A stretch of 16,469 nucleotides of DNA from DATJHM01 sp035493895 (GTDB lineage: Bacteria; Chloroflexota; Ktedonobacteria; Ktedonobacterales; Ktedonobacteraceae). This document shows positions 1 to 6,590 of the stretch, one piece after another; position 1 is the first letter of the stretch; the number at the start of each line of letters is the position of its first letter. The notes under the pieces were generated by a model that made no database searches, was not told where the DNA came from, and was given only the letters and a program-made list of their open reading frames with translations. The stretch covers positions 1 through 16,469 of the forward strand of contig DATJHM010000210.1 of assembly GCA_035493895.1 (NCBI GenBank), written 5' to 3'. A program made the translations under genes and the position numbers.

Positions 1-487
1 CGGCAAGCATCTCATTGAACGAGTCAACAAATACCTTGCGGCAATCGGGATATTGGGCGTGATCTCCCTGGTGAGCAGCATAGGCTACAATGCTTGCCCC
101 TTCGCCCCAGGCCAGCGTGGCGGCTTGCAACAACATATTGGGGTTGCGATAGGGAACCACCGTCGCCTTCATGCTATCATCAGAATAATGACCATATGGC
201 ATCTTGACCGATGTGTTGATGAGGGCCGAATCGGAATTGGCGAGCAGGCGCGAGATCGGCAGTTCGATCACATCATGCTGGATCGTGAGTGGACGTGTGC
301 CGCTGGAATAGCGCGTACGCAGATCCTGGATATAGCGCTCGGCATAGGTCAGCTCTTTGACATGCTTCTGACCATAATTAAAAGAGACCAGGTGCAGATT
401 GAAGCCAGCGGCAGCGTAATAGTGAGCGAGCACGCAGCTATCCATGCCGCCACTTGCAATCAGGACTGCGAGAGATTGTTGAGACAT
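1..487 (-). CDS. queC: 7-cyano-7-deazaguanine synthase QueC (3' end outside window)
   Basis: QueC converts 7-carboxy-7-deazaguanine (CDG) to preQ0 with ATP and ammonia in the cytoplasm. It is the last common step before queuosine or other 7-deazaguanine products. I translated 162 codons from the ATG at 487-485 to the window edge. The ATP-pyrophosphatase P-loop SGGMDS is at residues 12-17, VPYRN at 111-115, and the family signature YPDCR at 146-150. The start has a strong AGGAGG ribosome site about 5 nt upstream. The family is usually 220-240 residues long, so roughly the last 60-75 residues, including the Zn-binding cysteine cluster, lie off the left edge. It follows queF on the same strand after a 106-nt gap, so the two are probably co-transcribed. 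Identification is secure; only completeness is unknown. Confidence 0.95.
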   Translation of the reverse strand, partial: MSQQSLAVLIASGGMDSCVLAHYYAAAGFNLHLVSFNYGQKHVKELTYAERYIQDLRTRYSSGTRPLTIQHDVIELPISRLLANSDSALINTSVKMPYGHYSDDSMKATVVPYRNPNMLLQAATLAWGEGASIVAYAAHQGDHAQYPDCRKVFVDSFNEMLA

Positions 488-566
488 AGCATCCTCCTTC
501 TATAATCAGGATATCGGACCATACCTATTCCTGCGAGAATTTGTGCGGACATCTACAGATAAGGGG

Positions 567-593
567 TGAAGAATTTTCCGCTGCAATTCTTCA
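567..593 (-). other. Hairpin directly after the queF stop
   Basis: TGAAGAATT (567-575) and AATTCTTCA (585-593) form a perfect 9-bp inverted repeat with a 9-nt loop, starting at the base next to the queF stop codon. Neither strand shows a run of T after the stem, so it does not look like an intrinsic terminator. It may stabilise the queF end of a queF-queC message or mark a processing site; that role is inference. Confidence 0.4.
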
Positions 594-1037
594 TTACGCC
601 TGACCATAGCGTTTGTACTCGGGACGTGTACCGGCATAACCGGGCTGGGCATGCTCGGCAAATACGATCGTCTTGATATTACCACGCACTGTAAAGTCAC
701 CGACAACCCTGATCCAGAGTGGATTGAGCTGAGCAATCAGGTCATTGAGGACCGTATTGGTCGCCGACTCATGGCTGATGGGGCGGTTGCGATATCCATT
801 GATGTAGAGCTTCAGGCTTTTCAATTCAACGACAGACTTATCTGGTACATAGTCTATCACTATCGTCGCAAAATCGGGAAAGCCAGAGCGCGGGCAGAGG
901 CAGGTGAACTCAGGAATCTCCAGATGATTCACGTAGTTGCGCTCGGGATGCGGATTGGGCCACGGTTCCAGCCGATTTTCCGCAATCTCATCCAGGCCAT
1001 AGCGACCGGGAGCACGTAATTCTTCAGTAGCCATCAT
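594..1037 (-). CDS. queF: NADPH-dependent 7-cyano-7-deazaguanine reductase QueF
   Basis: QueF reduces the nitrile of preQ0 to the amine of preQ1 with two NADPH; preQ1 is then inserted into tRNA for queuosine synthesis. The 147-residue length fits the short, unimodal (Bacillus-type) QueF. The thioimide-forming cysteine is Cys48 in the segment CLCPRSGFPDFAT (46-58), with Asp55 as proton donor. The QueF signature ELKSLKLY spans 71-78 and is followed by the conserved HE pair (89-90). The sequence begins with two adjacent ATG codons: GGAGG sits 3 nt from the first (1037) and 6 nt from the second (1034), so the second is the likelier real start. It lies upstream of queC in the same direction. The presence of QueF points to queuosine in tRNA rather than only preQ0-based products. 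Confidence 0.95.
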   Translation of the reverse strand: MMATEELRAPGRYGLDEIAENRLEPWPNPHPERNYVNHLEIPEFTCLCPRSGFPDFATIVIDYVPDKSVVELKSLKLYINGYRNRPISHESATNTVLNDLIAQLNPLWIRVVGDFTVRGNIKTIVFAEHAQPGYAGTRPEYKRYGQA

Positions 1038-1481
1038 CTTCCTCCATAGCTAGGATGCCAGGGTCAATACAGATGGGGATTTGTCGCAAAAGACCTCATC
1101 GCAGCAATTATGGCGTGCATTGTGTTGGAGACTCCACTGAGATCTCTGCGACCACTCCCCACATCTCCTATATCAAGGATACCCGCAAACCCATGTCTGA
1201 GGTACGTAATTTGCCCAACAGCTTGCACATGGTATTGAACAGTTCTTCGGTTAAGCCCTGCCAAATTGCGTCTCACGTCTTCAGAATCTGACATGTCTCT
1301 GGCAGATTATCGTTCCCTGCTACTTCACATCCTCTATATCTATATCCTCTATTCCTCTCTCGATATCTTATAAAAATGGCACCCTTATTTTACCTAAAAA
1401 TGGATCTTTTTGACAGGCCATTTTTATGCTACCGTAGCAGCATTCCATAAATATCTACGAAGAAAGGATATAGAGCTTATC
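1038..1481. other. Intergenic region between divergent queF and the SDR-cupin gene
   Basis: About 440 nt that should hold the promoters for queF (leftward) and for the SDR-cupin gene (rightward). I find no convincing -35/-10 pair for either gene. Visible structure: a pyrimidine-rich stretch around 1329-1366 with two copies of ATCCTCTAT 15 nt apart (1329-1337, 1344-1352), and a set of three TAAAAATGG half-sites described separately. A leftward 76-codon frame inside (1294-1064) lacks a ribosome site and a recognisable sequence, and is not called. Confidence 0.5.
1371..1426. promoter_or_regulatory. Three TAAAAATGG half-sites, putative operator
   Basis: TAAAAATGG occurs at 1371-1379 and 1395-1403, and its exact inverted copy CCATTTTTA at 1418-1426. 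Centre spacings are 24 and 23 nt, close to two helical turns, so all three face the same side of the DNA. The block lies 56-111 nt upstream of the SDR-cupin start, where a regulator would bind. No regulator gene is adjacent, so the binding protein is unknown. Chance A/T-rich similarity cannot be excluded. Confidence 0.4.
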
Positions 1482-2660
1482 ATGGCAACGATTTTAGTTA
1501 CAGGTGGAACCGGCGATCTGGGGCGCGAGGTGGTTTCGCGCTTGCTGGCTCGCCATCATACACCTCGGGTTCTCAGCCGCCAATCGCATCCAGATCTGCC
1601 AGAGGGAACCGAGATCGTCACGGGCGATCTTACCTCGGGATCGGGGCTATCCGCGGCAGTTGCAGGAGTAGACACCATTATTCATTGTGCTAGCTTTCCG
1701 CAAGGGGCACAGGCGACCGATATTGGGGGAACACGCTTGCTCGTCCAGGCCGCACATGCAGCAGGATCGCCGCATATCATCTACGTCTCTATCGTCGGCG
1801 TTGACCGCGCAACTTCTGGCTACTATCAGGCAAAATATGCAGCTGAAACCATTATTGCGCAATCGCAGCTTCCCTGGTCAATAGTACGCGCAACCCAGTT
1901 TCATCTCTTTGCATTGCGGCTCATACAATCACTCGGTGCCGACACCTTGAACGTGATCCCGGTACCACCGAATGTACGATTGCAGCCTGTAGATATCGAT
2001 GATGTTGCGGAACGCCTGGTTGCACTGGCAGAAGAGGGACCGGCTGGATATCTACCGGATATGGCAGGTCCACAGGTTCTCACATTAGAAGAGATCATCC
2101 AGACCTATCTTCATAGAAGAGGAAGAAAAGCAACGCTGCGAACTACGGAACTGCCAGATTCTCTGTTTGCAACATTTAGCGCGGATAGTCATATGAACCC
2201 CACATCTGCGGCGGGAACGAAAACGTGGGACGAGTTTCTCCACTACTGGTATAACGAGAACGACAGCTATCCCGCTGCGAAGAAGACAACAACCATTCTC
2301 ATGGAGCAACTGATTCAGGCCCATCACCCCGCACAGGTCACCGTGCATACTGTCGCACTCGATCCAGGCGCTCAGGGTGCGCCTCCTCATCGTCACCCGG
2401 GACCGGTCTTCGGCTATGTTGTAGAAGGAGATGTCCTTTTTGAAATGCGAGGACATGCCCCCAGGCTCTATAAGCAGGGCGAGGTCTTCTATGAGCCAGA
2501 TGGCTGTCTCCACCTCCTCGCCAATAATCCCAGCCCCACTCGTCGGGCGCTCTTTGTTGCGGTCCTCATTGGCGAGCCGGGCCAACCCATTCTGACTCCC
2601 GTCCAATTGCAGGCAGATACCAATGATCCTCTGGAGCCATGGGATCACTCCTGCTCCTGA
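1482..2660 (+). CDS. Fusion of an NmrA-like SDR oxidoreductase and a cupin domain
   Basis: A 392-residue protein in two parts. Residues 1 to about 255 are an atypical short-chain dehydrogenase/NmrA-like Rossmann domain: dinucleotide motif TGGTGDLG (7-14), the acidic GDL (48-50), and YxxxK as YYQAK (114-118). The family's C-terminal AAGTKTWDEFL-type segment is at 243-253. Residues about 270-375 are a single cupin: metal-ligand pair HRH (303-305), G316, and the second motif with E334 and H344. Both halves look complete and there is no break in frame between them. I chose the ATG at 1482 because the nucleotide-binding strand starts there; an in-frame TTG at 1410 is part of an AT-rich upstream region. 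The ribosome site is weak (GAG 6 nt upstream, or AAAGGA 13 nt upstream). It likely binds NAD(P)H and a small hydrophobic or quinone-like compound, with the cupin adding metal or ligand binding. Substrate and reaction are unknown. Confidence 0.85.
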   Translation: MATILVTGGTGDLGREVVSRLLARHHTPRVLSRQSHPDLPEGTEIVTGDLTSGSGLSAAVAGVDTIIHCASFPQGAQATDIGGTRLLVQAAHAAGSPHIIYVSIVGVDRATSGYYQAKYAAETIIAQSQLPWSIVRATQFHLFALRLIQSLGADTLNVIPVPPNVRLQPVDIDDVAERLVALAEEGPAGYLPDMAGPQVLTLEEIIQTYLHRRGRKATLRTTELPDSLFATFSADSHMNPTSAAGTKTWDEFLHYWYNENDSYPAAKKTTTILMEQLIQAHHPAQVTVHTVALDPGAQGAPPHRHPGPVFGYVVEGDVLFEMRGHAPRLYKQGEVFYEPDGCLHLLANNPSPTRRALFVAVLIGEPGQPILTPVQLQADTNDPLEPWDHSCS

Positions 2661-2684
2661 GCAGGTCTGATAGAGTGAGTATCC

Positions 2685-2733
2685 GTAACGATACTGCCTG
2701 TTGTCTACGACAGGCAGTATCGTTACAATTTTT
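2685..2733 (+). terminator. Intrinsic terminator after the SDR-cupin gene
   Basis: A perfect 17-bp inverted repeat, GTAACGATACTGCCTGT (2685-2701) with its complement at 2710-2726, has an 8-nt loop. It is followed by a T-rich tail (AATTTTTCTATTTATTT from 2727). It begins 24 nt after the stop codon. This is a textbook Rho-independent terminator and isolates the kinase gene from its upstream neighbour. Confidence 0.92.
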
Positions 2734-2779
2734 CTATTTATTTATCCTATGAGTACATTTGTATCATGTCGATTTGATT

Positions 2780-2842
2780 ATTAGGGAAATGCTCCCTAAT
2801 CCTGTTATAATTACTTTAGCGTCTGATGCCAGTTACTGGCAT
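2780..2842 (+). promoter_or_regulatory. Kinase promoter: extended -10 box between two palindromes
   Basis: TGTTATAAT (2803-2811) is a consensus extended -10 element, TGn-TATAAT, predicting a transcript start near 2818. No good -35 box exists 16-18 nt upstream. That place is taken by the palindrome ATTAGGGA-AATGC-TCCCTAAT (2780-2800, perfect 8-bp arms). A second palindrome, ATGCCAGT-T-ACTGGCAT (2826-2842), lies just after the expected start. Binding of regulators at either palindrome is inference. Confidence 0.6.
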
Positions 2843-2890
2843 TCGCTGAAGAACAATGGAAAGGTACTATCGCAGGGGGAGGGGTGGCAG

Positions 2891-4828
2891 ATGACCTATC
2901 AGATGGGACAGAAGCTTGGGAATTATAAACTTGTACGATTACTTGGCAGTGGGGGATTTGCAGAGGTCTATCTGGCCAGGCATATCTATCTTCATACTCA
3001 GGCTGCTATTAAAGTGCTCCAGATACAGCTCACCGAGGATATCCTGCAAAATTTCCTGAAAGAGGCGCGTATTATCGCCAATCTGGAGCATCCGAACATC
3101 GTCCGCGTGCTGGAGTTTGGCATTGAGCAACACAGGCCATATCTGGTCATGAACTACGCCCCCAATGGCACCTTACGCCAACGCTATCCACGAGGGCGAC
3201 AACTCGCCCCCGCGACCGTGCTCACGCTGGTCCAACAGGTCGTCGCGGCTCTAAACTATGCTCATGTGCGCAAGATTATTCATCGCGATGTCAAACCGGA
3301 GAATATGCTGCTCAGCGCAAATACTACGCTTCTCTTGAGCGACTTCGGACTGGCATTGGAGGGTCACAGCGCCTATCGTTCGCAGCCTGCGGATCAGGCT
3401 GGCACGATGCTCTATATGGCTCCGGAACAGTTTCGCGGCTATCCATGCGCGGCCAGCGATCAGTATTCCCTGGGCATTGTCGCCTACGAATGGCTCAGTG
3501 GAGCGCTGCCCTTCGTCGGCACTGGTCTGGCGATCGCGGTCCAGCACGCCCACGAGACGCCGGTTCCGCTCCATGAACGCGTGCCAGCATTGCCAGTGAG
3601 TTTGAGCAATGTCGTGATGCGTGCTCTACAAAAAGAGCCAGAGGCGCGTTTTGCCCAGATTCAGGAGTTCGCCGCCGCATTTACCGAGGCCTGCCATACC
3701 CATGCCACGCTTTTCAGCGTTCCCGAAGCGCTGCATCCGCTTTCAACTGCTCTCGTCGAGGCACAATCAGCCCATATCTCCGCCGACACGATTGCGCGCA
3801 TCTCAGCTGAGGAAGGGACAACACATGATGTGGGCAGAACGCTCCCCTTTGACTCTCAGATCCCTCAGGAATATCAACTGTTACCCACGATGGGAAGATC
3901 TTATGCGCAAGAAACACGCTCGCCATTAGCAGAACAGAGCGTGAATATGTCGCTGCCAGTTGACGAGACGGTCATAGCGGTAACATTAGAGGTCCCAACG
4001 CGGCGTATACAGGCGGCGGCAGAAATTTCATCGGTCACTTCCAGTCTCGTATTTCGTCCGCAGCACCAATCTCGGCGCAAGCGTACGCTGCTCTACGGAT
4101 TGGGAGGGCTGGGGCTCGCGCTCTGCCTGAGTGGCATCTGGGAAATACATTCCCTGGGAGTACTACCAACAGCGCATCCTCGCACCCAACATATCAATGC
4201 AGGGATCGCAAAAACGGTACATTCTACCAACCAGAATGCCGGACAGAACAGGCCAGGGCACCCTTTGAGCACAGCGGAAAATGTTCCTCCTGCGACCTCT
4301 TTTCGACCCACCGGCACAACCACAATGCAAACAACGCGTACGCAATCGCTCACACAGGCAACCGCCGTTACTGCCACGACAGGGCACAGACAGCCCACCC
4401 CGAGCGCCCCTCCTCCCGTTATCACACCCACAAGCGCGCCGACTGCCAGTTCTCTGCCCACCCCCACCGCCAGTCCCACGTCGCTCGCCAGCCCTACGCC
4501 TACCCCGGCTCACCACGGCCGGCCCCTCTCCGTCCACATCGCCAGTGTGCCGGAGACCGTTCAGAATGGCTCAAACGTTTCGGTCCAGATCACCACCAAT
4601 CGAGGCAACTGCCGCGTCAAGCTCCGCGTGATCTATAGCGACTCATCCCCCTCCTTCCGCAGTTCACTTACGAACACGGACAGCGATGGCTACGGCACGA
4701 TCGCCTGGAAAGTGAATATTCCCAGACATAATCTGCTCAAATACACGTTCGCGACGCTGATCGCCACTGCCTATGACAGTGACGACCACAGCACCTTTTC
4801 GCTGCCCGTAATCGTCCAGATCACGTAA
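2891..4828 (+). CDS. Transmembrane serine/threonine protein kinase
   Basis: A 645-residue Hanks-type (PknB-like) kinase. Kinase core about 12-270: glycine loop GSGGFAEV (19-26), ATP-binding Lys41, helix-C Glu58, catalytic loop HRDVKPEN (131-138, Asp133), DFG (151-153) and APEQ (177-180). All catalytic residues are present, so it should be active. A linker of about 130 residues follows, then a basic stop (RRKR) and one membrane helix at about 400-420. The outer part starts with a Pro/Thr/Ser-rich stalk. It ends in a beta-rich domain of roughly 100 residues with no PASTA repeats, perhaps Ig-like. The start at 2891 is preferred over an in-frame TTG at 2759 because a GGGGGAGGGG ribosome site lies just upstream and the kinase domain begins 10 residues later. 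It probably senses an extracellular or wall-linked signal; ligand and targets are unknown. Confidence 0.93.
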   Translation: MTYQMGQKLGNYKLVRLLGSGGFAEVYLARHIYLHTQAAIKVLQIQLTEDILQNFLKEARIIANLEHPNIVRVLEFGIEQHRPYLVMNYAPNGTLRQRYPRGRQLAPATVLTLVQQVVAALNYAHVRKIIHRDVKPENMLLSANTTLLLSDFGLALEGHSAYRSQPADQAGTMLYMAPEQFRGYPCAASDQYSLGIVAYEWLSGALPFVGTGLAIAVQHAHETPVPLHERVPALPVSLSNVVMRALQKEPEARFAQIQEFAAAFTEACHTHATLFSVPEALHPLSTALVEAQSAHISADTIARISAEEGTTHDVGRTLPFDSQIPQEYQLLPTMGRSYAQETRSPLAEQSVNMSLPVDETVIAVTLEVPTRRIQAAAEISSVTSSLVFRPQHQSRRKRTLLYGLGGLGLALCLSGIWEIHSLGVLPTAHPRTQHINAGIAKTVHSTNQNAGQNRPGHPLSTAENVPPATSFRPTGTTTMQTTRTQSLTQATAVTATTGHRQPTPSAPPPVITPTSAPTASSLPTPTASPTSLASPTPTPAHHGRPLSVHIASVPETVQNGSNVSVQITTNRGNCRVKLRVIYSDSSPSFRSSLTNTDSDGYGTIAWKVNIPRHNLLKYTFATLIATAYDSDDHSTFSLPVIVQIT

Positions 4829-4830
4829 TA

Positions 4831-6312
4831 TCAGGCTGACGCATCGGCCTCAGCAGGCTTTTCCAGATACTCCTCTTTAATCTCTTTAGGACCAAAGGGC
4901 CATGTGTGCTCGACGAAACGCGCCCAGATGAGGTAGGCAATGATGCCGAGCACCGTCCAGGCGATGGCAAGTATCATCGGGTTCGTCCAGATCGGCAAGA
5001 TGAACTGCGTTCCACTCAGGCTCGATGCCACAAAGATATACACCCAGCCAATCAGCGCGATGATCGTAAACAGTGGATAGAGCCACATACGATAGGGACG
5101 CTTCAGCTCGGCTTGCCTGCGACGTAAGACGACCTGTGCCGCCACCTGCCCCAGAGATTGCACGATCACAATCACTGCCGTCAACATCGCAATGATCGTG
5201 CCGAGAGGGAGAATGGAAGCCAGGGCGGTAATGATACACATCACGATGATGGAGATATGTGGGATATGATAGCGTGGATGTAATTTGCCAAACTGGCGCA
5301 GGAAGAGGCCATCACGCGCTGCGTTGTAGGGTACACGCGAGCCCCCGAGCAGTCCCGTAAAGACTGAAGCAAAGGCTGTAATCAGGATCAGCACCGTCAC
5401 GACGCTTGAAACGCCCCTTCCCCAGACCGTCTCCAGCACCAGCGAAGCGATGGAACTCGATTTTGCCACCGTTTGCCAGGGTACGACGCCCAGAACGCCA
5501 ATGTTCAGCGCCAGATAGAGGAGCATGATGCCGATGATAGAAACGATAATAGACCAGGGAATGACGCGCCCGGGGTTACGAATCTCCGCACCCATGTACG
5601 CAGTCGTGTTGTACCCCAGATAATCATAAATACCGATGATCAGGCCCGCGCCCACTCCGGCAAAAAAGTGACTATCCAACGTAAAGGCGTTAGCGGGATA
5701 GGTGAATGCCAGGTCTGGATGAAAATGCGTGAATGAGGCAACGATCACGGTCCCCATCGTGATCAACATAATCACAAACAAAATATTGCTGAGCATACCG
5801 ACCGACTCGATGCGCCGGTAGAGCGCGAAGAGCACGAGGCCGGTCAGCACAAACGAAACGAGATAGATTTCCCAGCGGCTCATATCAGGCCAGAGATAGC
5901 CGAGATATTGGACCATGCCATTGATACCGGTGGACATAATAAGAGGGATGAAAAGAACTGCTGTCCAGGTAAAGATAAACGGCATTAGGCGTCCAGTCCG
6001 ATACTGAAAGGCTTCGCGCAGATAGATGTAGGTACCGCCCGCCCCCGGCATAGCCGCACCCAGCTCAGCCCAGATCAAACCATCTGCCAGAGCCAGAATT
6101 GCCCCGAATATCCAGCCGAGAATCGCCTGTGGTCCACCATAGGCCGCCACCATAAGAGGAATAGTGATGAACGGACCAATGCCGCACATCTGCGTCATAT
6201 TGATTGCTATCGATGTTGGCAATCGAATACTGCGTACAAAACCACCATTCGCTTGTTCCGATGTTTCTGCGGGAACTTCATGAGAATCTCTGTTGACGCT
6301 TGAAGAACTCAC
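4831..6312 (-). CDS. APC-family amino-acid permease
   Basis: A 493-residue integral membrane protein of the amino acid-polyamine-organocation superfamily, with about 12 hydrophobic helices between residues 28 and 470 and hydrophilic ends. The family hallmark in helix 1 is seen as MCGIGPFITIPL (unwound glycine-rich substrate segment). It is followed by the GAAMPGAGGTYIYLREAF-type motif after helix 2 (proline and glycine pattern typical of APC transporters). It should import or exchange an amino acid or related amine; the exact substrate cannot be read from the sequence. The start is GTG at 6312-6310 with AAGGAGG 6 nt upstream. The stop lies 2 nt from the stop of the convergent kinase gene, with no terminator between. 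A ROK-like operator overlaps its promoter, and the divergent ROK gene is the natural repressor. Confidence 0.9.
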   Translation of the reverse strand: MSSSSVNRDSHEVPAETSEQANGGFVRSIRLPTSIAINMTQMCGIGPFITIPLMVAAYGGPQAILGWIFGAILALADGLIWAELGAAMPGAGGTYIYLREAFQYRTGRLMPFIFTWTAVLFIPLIMSTGINGMVQYLGYLWPDMSRWEIYLVSFVLTGLVLFALYRRIESVGMLSNILFVIMLITMGTVIVASFTHFHPDLAFTYPANAFTLDSHFFAGVGAGLIIGIYDYLGYNTTAYMGAEIRNPGRVIPWSIIVSIIGIMLLYLALNIGVLGVVPWQTVAKSSSIASLVLETVWGRGVSSVVTVLILITAFASVFTGLLGGSRVPYNAARDGLFLRQFGKLHPRYHIPHISIIVMCIITALASILPLGTIIAMLTAVIVIVQSLGQVAAQVVLRRRQAELKRPYRMWLYPLFTIIALIGWVYIFVASSLSGTQFILPIWTNPMILAIAWTVLGIIAYLIWARFVEHTWPFGPKEIKEEYLEKPAEADASA

Positions 6313-6389
6313 GCTCTACCTCCTTGCAATATGCTTGTTCGCTACAGTCAGGAGAATGAACACGATCGCATGCGAATCCTACGCCTTAG

Positions 6390-6410
6390 AGTTAGTATAG
6401 TTTCCTAACT
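6390..6410. promoter_or_regulatory. Probable ROK operator over the permease -10 box
   Basis: AGTTAG (6390-6395) and CTAACT (6405-6410) are perfect inverted arms around a 9-nt centre. The 19-nt core GTTAGTATAGTTTCCTAAC (6391-6409) resembles, from memory, the GTTAG-nnA-n-TTTCCTAAC type sites bound by ROK repressors in Gram-positive bacteria. It covers the whole -10 box and part of the spacer of the permease promoter. A ROK gene starts 180 nt away on the opposite strand. Repressor binding here is a strong inference, not shown. Confidence 0.7.
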
Positions 6411-6422
6411 TTGCTTTGTCAA
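6394..6422 (-). promoter_or_regulatory. Permease promoter, TTGACA-N17-TATACT
   Basis: On the minus strand TTGACA (6422-6417) is followed after exactly 17 nt by TATACT (6399-6394), five of six or better matches to both consensus boxes. Transcription would begin near 6387, giving a leader of about 75 nt before the GTG start. This is the strongest promoter in the window, as expected for a gene kept under repression. Confidence 0.85.
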
Positions 6423-6498
6423 CGGCATTACAGGCTTTTTCATGCCTGAACGCAAATAAGCCGTTTCTATCTATGTAGAGGCGGGGTTTATCTCCGCC
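6421..6498. repeat. Cluster of inverted repeats between divergent promoters
   Basis: AACGGC (6421-6426) pairs with GCCGTT (6460-6465) and encloses a smaller hairpin, CAGGC (6431-6435) with GCCTG (6444-6448). A third hairpin follows: GGCGGGG (6480-6486), loop TTTAT, CTCCGCC (6492-6498), with one G-T wobble. None has a T-run. They occupy the space between the permease and ROK promoters; function unknown. Confidence 0.4.
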
Positions 6499-6517
6499 AA
6501 CGTTGGGACAATTGACT

Positions 6518-6546
6518 TTTACAAGTTGGTTAAGATCATTTACAAT
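6518..6546 (+). promoter_or_regulatory. Promoter of the ROK gene, TTTACA-N17-TACAAT
   Basis: TTTACA (6518-6523) and TACAAT (6541-6546) are separated by 17 nt, and each matches the sigma-70-type consensus at five of six positions. The predicted start near 6553 gives a leader of about 38 nt, with an AAAAGGGG ribosome site before the ATG at 6591. The ROK-like operator lies over 100 nt upstream, so autoregulation is not obvious. Confidence 0.65.
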
Positions 6547-6590
6547 GATGGTGAGAAAACAGAACTTGCGTCACTAAAAGGGGTCACTGC

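Noticed and set aside
53..505. Rightward frame of 150 codons
   Set aside because: It is the antisense shadow of queC, whose motifs SGGMDS and YPDCR are clear on the minus strand.
1038..1060. Possible preQ1 riboswitch before queF (CTAGCTA string on the minus strand)
   Set aside because: The flanking bases do not form the required stem and the A-rich tail of the preQ1-I class is missing.
1064..1294. Leftward 76-codon frame upstream of queF
   Set aside because: No ribosome site, no recognisable domain, codon third positions unlike the neighbouring genes; more likely leader or promoter DNA of queF.
1410..1481. N-terminal extension of the SDR-cupin protein from a TTG codon
   Set aside because: No ribosome site; the added residues precede the dinucleotide-binding strand and overlap the half-site cluster. 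The TTGACA there has no matching -10 box at the right distance either.
2759..2890. N-terminal extension of the kinase from a TTG codon
   Set aside because: It contains the promoter and palindromes; the ATG at 2891 has a strong ribosome site and fits the kinase domain.
4093..4631. Overlapping frames within the kinase stalk region on both strands
   Set aside because: Caused by the repetitive Pro/Thr codons of the real gene; their translations are low-complexity.
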